Source: Clostridium scatologenes
Lineage (GTDB): Bacteria; Bacillota; Clostridia; Clostridiales; Clostridiaceae
Length of the DNA stretch: 64,000 nt
Direction of reading: 5' to 3'
Assembly: GCF_000968375.1 (NCBI RefSeq)
Contig: NZ_CP009933.1
Span: 124,001-188,000 of the forward strand
The notes under the pieces: model-generated
What the model was told of the DNA's origin: nothing
Databases searched by the model: none
What the model saw: the letters and a program-made list of their open reading frames with translations, nothing else
Shown: positions 25,933 through 34,780 of the stretch, piece by piece
Layout of the letters: the number at the start of each line of letters is the position of its first letter
Numbering within the stretch: the stretch's first letter is position 1
Translations under genes and position numbers: made by a program

Positions 25933-26226
25933 TAAAATAGAAACTAAGTGTGTACACATGAAGTTGCTAGTTTGAATTTTAACTTTTATGTAGTGATATA
26001 TGATAAGGGTGTCATCACATAAGCTAAATTGTTTTAGTATTATTCTTAGCTTGAAGATTTGGAAAGCCTTAGAACTTTAGTCCTGTCTGAGGGAACCGAG
26101 TTTGACAAAGTTCTTAGGTTTTCCAAATCTTCAAGCTTTAGAATAATTAAAACATTTAGCCGTGATGACACCCTTATCATATATCACGGAATAAAAGTTA
26201 AAATCCAAACTTCCACTGCACTGTTA
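25933..26226 (+). repeat. Long palindromic element, copy B (~294 bp)
   Basis: Same element as A and C, orientation matching C. Left tip region near GTGTACACATGAAG (25949), centre GTCTGAGGGAACCGAGTTTG (~26080), right end CACTGCACTGTT. Arms such as AACTTTTATGTAGTGATATA and the ..TATATCACGGAATAAAAGTT side are mutually complementary with scattered mismatches. It lies between the frameshifted remnant and the 3' end of the phosphorylase gene. Short ORFs within it are by-products of the palindrome. Confidence 0.85.
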
Positions 26227-26253
26227 TGTCGCACTATGCTTTTTATATAAAAC

Positions 26254-28668
26254 TTAAACGTGCCATATTTCCTTTGCATATTTTTTTATGGTATTGTCAG
26301 AAGAGAAAATGCCTGATTTTCCAATGTTCATTATACACATTTTTTGCCATTTATTTTTATTTCTATAAAGATTATCTATTTTATCTTGAGCTTTTGTATA
26401 AGAATCAAAATCCTTTAGAACAAAGTATTCATCATTTTTTTCTAAAAGTGATGAATATATATCTTTAAATTCAGAGGATGATACATTTAAAGAATTATCT
26501 ACAAGAGAATTTATAATTTTCATAAGTCTAGAATCTGAATAGTAATAGTTATTTGCTTTGTAATTTTTATTTTCTTCTAAGGAAAGTACTTCTTCTTTAT
26601 TCATACCAAATATGATTATATTTTCATCTCCTACAGCTTCTTTAATTTCAATGTTAGCTCCATCTAAAGTGGCAATAGTTATTGATCCATTCATCATAAA
26701 TTTCATATTTCCAGTTCCAGAAGCTTCCTTAGTTGCTGTTGATATCTGTTCACTTACATCAGCACAAGGAATTATTTTTTCAGCTAAGGATACAGAATAA
26801 TTAGGTAAAAATATAACATTTAATTTTCCATGAATAGCATCCTTATCATTATTAATTTTCACTGCCACTGTATTAATAAATTTTATGATTTGCTTTGCAA
26901 GATAATAACCAGGTGCAGCTTTTCCGCCAAAGAAAAATGTTCTTGGTATAATATCTAAGGATGGATTTTCCTTAAGCTTATAATATAGATTTAATATATT
27001 AAAGGCATTTAGCAGTTGTCTTTTATATGCATGCAGTCTTTTTACCTGCACATCAAATATAGAATAAGGATTTATATCTATGTCATATATTTTTTTTGCA
27101 TAGTTGCAAAAATCTATTTTGTTTTTTTCTTTTACCTCTCTAATTTTATTTTGAATATTTAAATCTTTAGCATAGTTAGTGAATTTTTCTAATTCTAAAG
27201 GATTTTTAATCCATTGATTTCCTATAGTCTTACATAAAATTTCCGTAAGACGTGGATTTGCTTTAACAAGCCATCTTCTATGAGTTATACCATTAGTTTT
27301 GTTATTAAATTTTCCACTATAGAATTCGTTGAAGTTTTTTAACTCTTTATTTTTCAAAAGCTCTGTATGAAGTTTGGCAACACCATTAACGGAGTGACTT
27401 CCTACTATAGCTAAGTGAGCCATTTTTATTTCACCATTAAATATTATAGACATATCATTAAGTTTTTTGGTATCATTTGGATATTTATTTTGTATTTCTT
27501 CACAAAAACGTCTATTTATTTCTTCTATTATCATATAAATTCTTGGTAAAAGTTTTTTGAACATGTTTATAGGCCATTTTTCAAGAGCTTCTGAAAGTAT
27601 AGTGTGATTTGTGTAAGACATAATATTTGTAGTAATTTTAAAGGATTCATCCCATGTCATATTTTCTTCATCGATTAGTATTCTCATAAGTTCTGCAACA
27701 GCCATAGATGGATGGGTGTCATTTATTTGAACAGCGATATATTTATTTAATTCATTAATAGGAACATTAATTTTTTTATAATATCTAACTATGCTTTGAA
27801 GTCCTGCACTTACTAAAAAATATTGTTGTTTAAGTCTTAATAATTTACCTTCTTCTTTTGAATCATCAGGATATAGCACTTGAGATATGGATTCAATAGA
27901 ATTTTTATATTCTAAAGCTTTTGAATATTGTCCTTTGTTAAAGGTTGCAAAGTCAAAATCATCATCTAAAGTTTCAGCATTCCAAAGTCTTAGAGTATTA
28001 ACTGTATCTGTGTTATAGCCTATTACAGGGGTATCATAAGGTACAGCTAGAATTTCTTCATAATTTTCATGTATAAATTTTAAAGAATTGTTTTCCATTA
28101 TAGAATGTACATTACCACCAAATTTAATTCTAACAGCTTTATCCTCTTTTCTTGTTTCCCACATGTTTCCATCCCTTAGCCAATGGTCAGGAATCTCAAC
28201 TTGATATCCATTTATTATTTTTTGTTGAAAAAGTCCGTAATAATATCTTATACCGCATCCATGACCAGGAATATTTAGAGAAGCCATTGAATCAAGAAAA
28301 CAAGCGGCCAGTCTTCCTAATCCACCATTACCAAGACCAGCATCATTTTCAATTTCTTCAAGTTCATTTAAACTAATACCCAGTTCACTTAAAGCTTCTT
28401 TACAAGTATCTTTTATTCCTAAATTCAATAAATTATTTCCCAAAAGCCTGCCTATTAGAAATTCCATAGAAAAATAGTATACTTGTTTTTTTTTAGTATT
28501 TTTATATTTTCTATTAGTTCTCATCCAGTTTTGTGATGAATACTTTTTTACTAGTTTTGCAAGGGCAAAGTATTTATGCAGATTAGATGCTTCATCAATA
28601 TCTTCAGAATACATAGTAGTGAGTTCGTTTATAAAATCCATTTTAATATTTTTTTTGTCAATGTACAT
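26254..28668 (-). CDS. glgP: Glycogen/alpha-glucan phosphorylase (PLP)
   Basis: About 804 aa, standard for GT35 phosphorylases, which release glucose-1-phosphate from glycogen or maltodextrin. Motifs: YYFSMEFLIGRLLGNNL, GLGNGGLGRLAACFLDS, the active-site VQVKRLHAYKRQLLN, FFFGGKAAPGY, and the PLP-lysine region EASGTGNMKFMMNGS. I prefer the ATG at 28668; the ATG at 28680 is almost on top of the AAAGGA site, which spaces better for 28668. A TTGTAC-N16-TATAAT promoter lies upstream. It stands alone, without other glg genes. Its 3' end abuts palindromic copy B. Confidence 0.95.
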   Translation of the reverse strand: MYIDKKNIKMDFINELTTMYSEDIDEASNLHKYFALAKLVKKYSSQNWMRTNRKYKNTKKKQVYYFSMEFLIGRLLGNNLLNLGIKDTCKEALSELGISLNELEEIENDAGLGNGGLGRLAACFLDSMASLNIPGHGCGIRYYYGLFQQKIINGYQVEIPDHWLRDGNMWETRKEDKAVRIKFGGNVHSIMENNSLKFIHENYEEILAVPYDTPVIGYNTDTVNTLRLWNAETLDDDFDFATFNKGQYSKALEYKNSIESISQVLYPDDSKEEGKLLRLKQQYFLVSAGLQSIVRYYKKINVPINELNKYIAVQINDTHPSMAVAELMRILIDEENMTWDESFKITTNIMSYTNHTILSEALEKWPINMFKKLLPRIYMIIEEINRRFCEEIQNKYPNDTKKLNDMSIIFNGEIKMAHLAIVGSHSVNGVAKLHTELLKNKELKNFNEFYSGKFNNKTNGITHRRWLVKANPRLTEILCKTIGNQWIKNPLELEKFTNYAKDLNIQNKIREVKEKNKIDFCNYAKKIYDIDINPYSIFDVQVKRLHAYKRQLLNAFNILNLYYKLKENPSLDIIPRTFFFGGKAAPGYYLAKQIIKFINTVAVKINNDKDAIHGKLNVIFLPNYSVSLAEKIIPCADVSEQISTATKEASGTGNMKFMMNGSITIATLDGANIEIKEAVGDENIIIFGMNKEEVLSLEENKNYKANNYYYSDSRLMKIINSLVDNSLNVSSSEFKDIYSSLLEKNDEYFVLKDFDSYTKAQDKIDNLYRNKNKWQKMCIMNIGKSGIFSSDNTIKKYAKEIWHV

Positions 28669-28741
28669 ATTATGGATCATCCTTTCATGAAATACATTCT
28701 TTTAGATAAAAAATATAGTATTGAAGTTGCACTATTACTAT

Positions 28742-28769
28742 ATTATAACATATAAGTAAAAATGTACAA
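28742..28769 (-). promoter_or_regulatory. Probable sigma-A promoter of the glycogen phosphorylase gene
   Basis: On the minus strand, TTGTAC (28769-28764), 16-bp spacer, TATAAT (28747-28742), about 75 bp before the start codon. Confidence 0.6.
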
Positions 28770-29224
28770 TTTCAATCAGGAAGAATAGTTAATTCTTCCA
28801 ATTGATCAGATCTATCCCATGGCTACCATTAATAATATATAATGAAAAAAAGTTTAACTTTGAATTTAGTTTGATTAAAAAAAGAAAATGAAATTAATGA
28901 ATATCAAAAAAAAGGAATTTATAGGTTCATTGTAGAATATATATGCAAAACAAAAGAATACTTGTTGAAAAGTATTGTAAAATAAAGAAAAATATCAAAC
29001 TTGTGAGAAAAAATAATTTTGTTGGTAAAATTTGTAGTGGGTTTTAAAATATTCGAAAATTGTAATAATTAGTTGGAAGTAAATTGTTTATTATTTTAAA
29101 ATTCAAACAGTATATTTACAAATAATTAGGGCAAAAAATGTATTATTTTAAATAACATATAATACAAATTTATAATTATATAAAGTTGTTTGACGACCAA
29201 AAATATTGTGAGGAGTGATTTAGG
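28770..29224. other. AT-rich divergent intergenic region between glgP and cheA
   Basis: About 450 bp without an ORF. TATAAT at 29158-29163 may serve cheA but lacks a good -35 box. GAGGAG before GTG 29225 is the cheA ribosome site. No other structure is recognised. Confidence 0.4.
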
Positions 29225-31285
29225 GTGGATAGAGAACCAATGTTGGATATGTTCCTTTTTGAAACAAATCAGCTTATAGAACAATTAGAAGAAATAATAA
29301 TTCAGTGTGAGAAAGATAAAAAGCTTCAAGAGGAAGATATAAACGAAATTTTCAGAATAATGCATACAATAAAAGGATCTTCAGCAATGATGATGTTTAA
29401 CAACATCTCTGTTCTTGCTCACTCTCTAGAGGATTTATTTTTCTTTATAAGAGAAAATAAAGTCACATCAATTGACTTTGAAAAGTTATCTGAATTAGTT
29501 CTTTCAGGTATTGATTTTATAAAGGCTGAAATAGACAAGCTAGAAAATTTTAATGAAGCTGATGGAAATTCTGATACACTTGTAGAGGGTATAAAGGCTC
29601 ATTTAAGCATTATGAAGGGTAATGAAGATGAAAGTAATGAAATATGTTTGGAAAAGAATGAAGAAGATAAAACTCAATATTATGTAGGTTCTTTTAAAGA
29701 GGAACCTTCAGATATTAAAGTAACGAAATATTCTGTATGTATCCTATTTGAAGAAGATTGCGAAATGGAAAATATAAGAGCATATACTGTTTGGCATAAC
29801 ATTAAGGATATTACTACAGAAATTTATTATTTTCCTGAAGATATAATGGAGGATAATGATAGTGCAGAGATTATAAAAAAAGATGGATTTTTAATGTATT
29901 TTGCTACTGACAAATCACGATTAGAAGTTGAGGCATTGCTAAATCAAACTGCTTTTGTAAGGAATATGGAGATAAATGAAATTGATGAATATCCGGAGAA
30001 AATTACAGCTCCTTCATTTCAAGAGGAAGATACAAATGTCTGCAATACGGAAGAAAAACAAAAAATTTGTGAGGTTGAACACGTCAATAATAAAAACAGT
30101 GAAAATAAATCTAAAACATCCAAGCAGCAAAGTATTATAAGTGTAAATATTTCAAAATTAGATATGCTCATGGATTTAGTGGGTGAAATAGTTATTTCAG
30201 AAGCTATGGTTACAAGAAATCCTGAAATAGAATCTTTACAATTAGATAGCTTTAATAAAGCTGCAAGACAATTAAGAAAGCTTACAAATGAACTTCAGGA
30301 TATTGTAATGTCTATACGAATGGTTCCTGTATCCATGACGTTTCATAAAATGAATAGAATAGTTAGAGATATGAGTAAAAAATTAAATAAAGAAGTTGAA
30401 TTAGAAATTATTGGAGAAGAAACAGAGGTGGATAAAAATATTATAGACCATCTTTCAGACCCTCTTATGCATCTTATAAGAAATTCAGTAGATCATGGGT
30501 TAGAGGACAAAGAAACGAGAATAAAAAATGGTAAACCAGAAAAAGGAAAGATAACTTTAGAAGCTAGAGGTGAAGGCGGAGATGTATGGATTGTAATTAA
30601 AGATGATGGAAAAGGTATGGATAGAGAAAAAATCTTGAGTAAAGCTAAGGAAAATGGACTCTTAACAAAAAATCCAAATGAGCTTACTGATAAAGAAGTT
30701 TTTTCATTTATATTACTACCGGGGTTTTCCACAAAAGAAAAGGTTACAGAGTTTTCTGGACGTGGTGTTGGTATGGACGTAGTGAAAAAAAATATTGATA
30801 GTATTGGCGGAAGTATAGTAATAGATAGTATTTCGGGTGAGGGAACTACTATAGTGATAAAAATTCCTTTAACGCTTGCAATAATAGATGGTATGGAAAT
30901 TGCAGTAGGAAAAACAAAATATACTATACCAACAACTTCTATAAGAGAGTCCTTTAAACCTTCAGCAAAAGATGTTACAGAGGATTGTGATGGAAATGAA
31001 ATTATTATGATAAGAGGTCAGTGTTATCCCGTACTAAGAATTCACAGGGCTTTCAATATAGAAACTCAGGTTAATTCAATAGAAGATGGAATTATGGTAA
31101 TGGTAGATGGTGATTTAAAGTCAGCATGTATTTTTGCGGATAGGTTATTAGGAGAACAACAAGTAGTAGTTAAAGCGTTGCCTAAATATATCAAAAAGGT
31201 TAAGGGAATTGCAGGATGCACCATATTAGGAGATGGCAGTATAAGCTTAATTATAGATGTAAATGGTATTTTGGAAAGACTGTAA
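29225..31285 (+). CDS. cheA: Chemotaxis histidine kinase CheA
   Basis: 686 aa from GTG 29225. The Hpt domain has the phospho-accepting His47 in RIMHTIKGSSAMM. A poorly conserved P2-like region spans ~160-265. Then come the dimerisation helix pair (ISKLDMLMDLVGEIVISEAM), the kinase domain (N box HLIRNSVDHGLED, G1 DDGKGMD, F box FSTKEKVTEFSGRGVGMDVV, G2 GEGTTI) and the C-terminal CheW-like domain (IIMIRGQCYPVLRIH). All catalytic elements are present. It is the first gene of a cluster with two receptors, cheW, cheR and cheB. Confidence 0.95.
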   Translation: MDREPMLDMFLFETNQLIEQLEEIIIQCEKDKKLQEEDINEIFRIMHTIKGSSAMMMFNNISVLAHSLEDLFFFIRENKVTSIDFEKLSELVLSGIDFIKAEIDKLENFNEADGNSDTLVEGIKAHLSIMKGNEDESNEICLEKNEEDKTQYYVGSFKEEPSDIKVTKYSVCILFEEDCEMENIRAYTVWHNIKDITTEIYYFPEDIMEDNDSAEIIKKDGFLMYFATDKSRLEVEALLNQTAFVRNMEINEIDEYPEKITAPSFQEEDTNVCNTEEKQKICEVEHVNNKNSENKSKTSKQQSIISVNISKLDMLMDLVGEIVISEAMVTRNPEIESLQLDSFNKAARQLRKLTNELQDIVMSIRMVPVSMTFHKMNRIVRDMSKKLNKEVELEIIGEETEVDKNIIDHLSDPLMHLIRNSVDHGLEDKETRIKNGKPEKGKITLEARGEGGDVWIVIKDDGKGMDREKILSKAKENGLLTKNPNELTDKEVFSFILLPGFSTKEKVTEFSGRGVGMDVVKKNIDSIGGSIVIDSISGEGTTIVIKIPLTLAIIDGMEIAVGKTKYTIPTTSIRESFKPSAKDVTEDCDGNEIIMIRGQCYPVLRIHRAFNIETQVNSIEDGIMVMVDGDLKSACIFADRLLGEQQVVVKALPKYIKKVKGIAGCTILGDGSISLIIDVNGILERL

Positions 31286-31354
31286 AATTAGCATGTGAAA
31301 TTTAAAATAAGTATATTATTAAATTTAATAATTTTATAATAAGGGGGCTTATAA

Positions 31355-34120
31355 ATGGGTCATTTTAAGGATTTAAACATAAGATTCAAAATTTCAATAG
31401 CCTTTATATTAATAAGTGTATTAATGCTTATTATGGGTTATGTAGCAGTTAAGGACATTAAAGCTATAGACAGACTTGATACAGATTTATATGAAAAAAG
31501 TACAAAACCATTAAGCAATTTGAATGCTATTTCATTAGACATTGAAAAAATGAGCAGTTTGGTAAGAAATGAAGTTATAAGTACAGATATAAATGAAATT
31601 AACAATAATAAAAGTGAAATAGCGAGTTTAGATAAAGATTTTGATAGTAATATGAGTGAATTTGCAAAAAACATGAATAGTCAAGAAATTAAAGATGAAT
31701 ATAATAATCTAAAGAATTTGATGGATAAATATAGGCCTATTAGAGATAAAGTTACAAATCTTGCGGCTGCACAAAATGATGCAGAAGCTATAAAGTTAAT
31801 AAATGGAGAAGGAGCTGAATTAAAAAAATCTTTAGATAAATCTACTAAAAGTCTACTTGATTTGAAGATAGGTCGTGCTAAAGAAAAATCAGATACTAAT
31901 ACTTCTACAGCTAATAAAGCAGCAGTTATAATTATAGCTTTGATTGTTGCATTTATAATATTAGCATTGATAATAGGAGGATTTTTGTCACATATAATAA
32001 GCAAACCATTAAAAAAGCTTACTGAAATTGCAAAACAAATTTCAGTGGGAGATGTTGAGGTTGATGTGCAATCAGTTTCAAAAGATGAAATAGGAAAACT
32101 TCAAGATGCATTTAAGGATATGGTTGAAAATATAAAGGAAAATACTGAGGCTATAAATAAAATAGCTTTAGGTGATTTTAAAATGCAAGTAAAGGTGAAG
32201 TCGGAAAAAGATGTGCTTGGAAAGTCAATAGTAAAAATGATTGATAATATGAAACTATTAATGAATGAAACCAATAATTTAATTGAAGCAGCTGAAAAAG
32301 GAAAATTAAATACAAGAGGCAATTCATCACATTTTGTTGGGGAATGGAAAGAACTTATAGAAGAAATAAACAATTTAATAGATGCATTTGTTGTTCCAAT
32401 AAAGGTAACATCAAATTATGTTGAAAGAATAAGTAAGGGTGATATACCATCTAAAATAACAGATGAATATTTAGGTGACTTCAATGAAATTAAAAATAAC
32501 TTAAATAGTTGTATAGATAATATTAATGAATTAGTAAAGGATACAAATGTGCTTGTTGAAGCAGCAGTAATCGGTAAGTTAGATGTAAGAACAGATGCAA
32601 GTAAACATAGTGGAGATTATCGCAAAATAGTGGAAGGTGTAAATAACACACTTGATATTGTAATAAAACCATTAGATGAAGCTAACAATGTTCTAGGAAA
32701 GTTATCTTTAAATGATTTTAGTATTTCAATGTCTAGTGACTATAAAGGAACCTTTAAAGAATTTTCAGATTCAATAAATGGTGTATTAGAAAGACTATTA
32801 AGTGTACAAGATGCTTTTGTTAAAATTTCCAACGGTGATACAAGTAAGCTAGATGATTTCCGTAAAGTAGGAAAAAGATCTGAAAATGATAAATTAATTC
32901 CTGCAGCTATAGAAATGATGGTTGCTATAGAAAATTTAATTAGTGAGTCAAAAGCACTTGCGTCTGCGTCTGTGGAAGGAAATTTAAATATTAGAGGCGA
33001 TGTAAAAAAATTCAAAGGCGGTTATAGAGAAGTTATTGAAGGAATAAATAAAAGTATGGATTCAATAGTAAATCCAATTGAAGAAGCTTCGAATATAATG
33101 CAAAAAATGTCACAGGGAGATTTGACATGTAATATGAATGGATCATATAAGGGTGAATATGCTAAGATGCAGGATTCATTGAATTTTACAATTAGCTTTT
33201 TAAATAACATATTGAGTCGAATCAACAATGCGTCTGCAGAAGTTGCCTCTGGAGCAAGGCAGGTGTCTGATGGAAGTCAAGCATTATCCCAAGGAGCTAC
33301 AGAACAGGCAAGTTCTATAGAAGAATTAACAGTATCTATTACAGAAGTTGCATCACAAACAAAAGAAAATGCAGTTAATGCAAATGAAGCAAATGAATTA
33401 GCACTTAAGGCAAAGGAAAATGCGGAACAAGGAAATATACATATGGTTGGAATGCTTAAGTCTATGGAAGAGATTAATGAATCTTCTTCAAATATTTCAA
33501 AAATTATCAAAGTAATAGATGAAATAGCTTTCCAAACTAATATACTTGCTTTAAATGCAGCAGTAGAAGCAGCAAGAGCAGGACAACATGGTAAAGGCTT
33601 TGCAGTAGTTGCAGAGGAAGTTAGAAATTTAGCAGCAAGAAGTGCAAATGCGGCTAAGGAAACTACAGCATTAATAGAAGGGTCTATTAAGAAGGTAGAA
33701 TCAGGAACTGAAATAGCTAAAGAGACAGCTGAAGCACTTAATGAAATTGTAGAAGGTGTAGCAAAATCAGCAAATTTTGTTTCGGAAATAGCTTCAGCAT
33801 CTAGTGAGCAGGCGTCAGCAATAGCACAAATAAATAAAGGAATTGAGCAAGTGTCACAAGTAGTACAGACCAATTCTGCTACAGCAGAGGAAAGTGCAGC
33901 AGCTAGTGAAGAACTTTCAAGCCAGTCTCAAATATTAAAGGAAATGGCAGGTAAATTCATACTTAATACTGTAAATTCAAATTATACAGAATTTGAAAAG
34001 AAACAGTATAAAAGTAAAGAGAGTAATGCAAATGATATGAATTACGCATACATGGAGGCAGCAACAACATCTTCAAAACCTAGAATAGCTCTTAGTGATA
34101 ATGAGTTTGGTAAGTATTAA
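31355..34120 (+). CDS. Methyl-accepting chemotaxis protein with extended poly-HAMP region (MCP 1)
   Basis: 921 aa. A transmembrane helix near residues 10-30, a four-helix-bundle periplasmic-type sensor (~35-185), a second transmembrane helix (~190-213), then the canonical HAMP (SKPLKKLTEIAKQISVGDVE). A long array of HAMP-like units with EAAxxGKLxxRxDxxKHxGDYRKIVEG repeats runs to ~residue 620. The signalling domain has the receptor hairpin EIAFQTNILALNAAVEAARA near 725 and likely methylation helices on each side. The C-terminus ends ALSDNEFGKY, shared with MCP 2, so the two are paralogues. Ligand unknown. GGGGG precedes the ATG. Confidence 0.93.
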   Translation: MGHFKDLNIRFKISIAFILISVLMLIMGYVAVKDIKAIDRLDTDLYEKSTKPLSNLNAISLDIEKMSSLVRNEVISTDINEINNNKSEIASLDKDFDSNMSEFAKNMNSQEIKDEYNNLKNLMDKYRPIRDKVTNLAAAQNDAEAIKLINGEGAELKKSLDKSTKSLLDLKIGRAKEKSDTNTSTANKAAVIIIALIVAFIILALIIGGFLSHIISKPLKKLTEIAKQISVGDVEVDVQSVSKDEIGKLQDAFKDMVENIKENTEAINKIALGDFKMQVKVKSEKDVLGKSIVKMIDNMKLLMNETNNLIEAAEKGKLNTRGNSSHFVGEWKELIEEINNLIDAFVVPIKVTSNYVERISKGDIPSKITDEYLGDFNEIKNNLNSCIDNINELVKDTNVLVEAAVIGKLDVRTDASKHSGDYRKIVEGVNNTLDIVIKPLDEANNVLGKLSLNDFSISMSSDYKGTFKEFSDSINGVLERLLSVQDAFVKISNGDTSKLDDFRKVGKRSENDKLIPAAIEMMVAIENLISESKALASASVEGNLNIRGDVKKFKGGYREVIEGINKSMDSIVNPIEEASNIMQKMSQGDLTCNMNGSYKGEYAKMQDSLNFTISFLNNILSRINNASAEVASGARQVSDGSQALSQGATEQASSIEELTVSITEVASQTKENAVNANEANELALKAKENAEQGNIHMVGMLKSMEEINESSSNISKIIKVIDEIAFQTNILALNAAVEAARAGQHGKGFAVVAEEVRNLAARSANAAKETTALIEGSIKKVESGTEIAKETAEALNEIVEGVAKSANFVSEIASASSEQASAIAQINKGIEQVSQVVQTNSATAEESAAASEELSSQSQILKEMAGKFILNTVNSNYTEFEKKQYKSKESNANDMNYAYMEAATTSSKPRIALSDNEFGKY

Positions 34121-34199
34121 TAAATGTCTATAAATTTTCAAAAATAATTATTTATAAATCACATTTTTATTAAATTTAAATTGAAGGAAGGTGCATTAA

Positions 34200-34694
34200 A
34201 TGGCAGAAATAATTGATGAAACAGAAGAATTGGCAGAAGATACTCAAAAAGGGAGATTTTTAACATTTTCAGTTGGAAAGGAAAGCTATGGCATAGAGAT
34301 TAAGTATGTTAAGGAAATAATTGGCATACAGGAAATAACAGAAGTGCCAGAACTTCCTGACTATGTAAAAGGTATAATAAATCTTAGGGGAAAGATTATA
34401 CCTGTCATGGATGTAAGGTTAAGGTTTAAAAAAGAAGCAAAAGAGTATAATGATAGGACATGCATAATAGTAATTGATGTTGAAGAAATTTCTATAGGAT
34501 TGATAGTGGATAATGTTTCAGAAGTACTTACAATAGAAGAAGAAAATATTGTTCCACCACCAGATTTAAAAACAGGATTTCATAATCGATATGTAAAAGG
34601 AATAGGTAAAGTAGGCAATGAAGTTAAGCTTTTACTTGATTGTGAAAAAGTTTTAAATGATGATGAAATGGATGCTATTAAAGAAGTGTTATAA
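34200..34694 (+). CDS. cheW: Chemotaxis coupling protein CheW
   Basis: 164 aa single CheW (SH3-like) domain. Characteristic segments: FLTFSVGKESYGIEIKYVKE, ITEVPELPDYVKGIINLRGK, IIPVMDVRLRFK and IGLIVDNVSEVLTI. It bridges CheA and receptors. GAAGGAGGTGCATTAA-type spacing to ATG 34200 is good. It sits between the two receptor genes, so the operon encodes a complete signalling array core. Confidence 0.95.
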   Translation: MAEIIDETEELAEDTQKGRFLTFSVGKESYGIEIKYVKEIIGIQEITEVPELPDYVKGIINLRGKIIPVMDVRLRFKKEAKEYNDRTCIIVIDVEEISIGLIVDNVSEVLTIEEENIVPPPDLKTGFHNRYVKGIGKVGNEVKLLLDCEKVLNDDEMDAIKEVL

Positions 34695-34708
34695 AATGAC
34701 TATTAGAT

Positions 34709-34738
34709 TTAGGTAGAATTTGCTGTAATTCTACCTAA
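34709..34738 (+). terminator. 12-bp perfect hairpin between cheW and the second receptor gene
   Basis: TTAGGTAGAATT (34709-34720) / AATTCTACCTAA (34727-34738) with a 6-base loop. No T-run, so it may be a processing or partial-attenuation structure. Confidence 0.5.
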
Positions 34739-34780
34739 TTGAACAAAATAAGTGACTTAATTTAGAAAGGGATGAATGCT

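Noticed and set aside
21022..26226. CRISPR array or retron in the accessory island
   Set aside because: No regularly spaced short repeats, no cas or reverse-transcriptase genes; the repeats are long palindromes.
26059..26250. Short plus-strand frames in palindrome copy B
   Set aside because: By-products of the repeat; not kept between copies A, B and C.
33277..33873. 198-aa minus-strand open frame in MCP 1
   Set aside because: Arises from the Ala/Glu-rich receptor helices read backwards; a similar shadow occurs in MCP 2.
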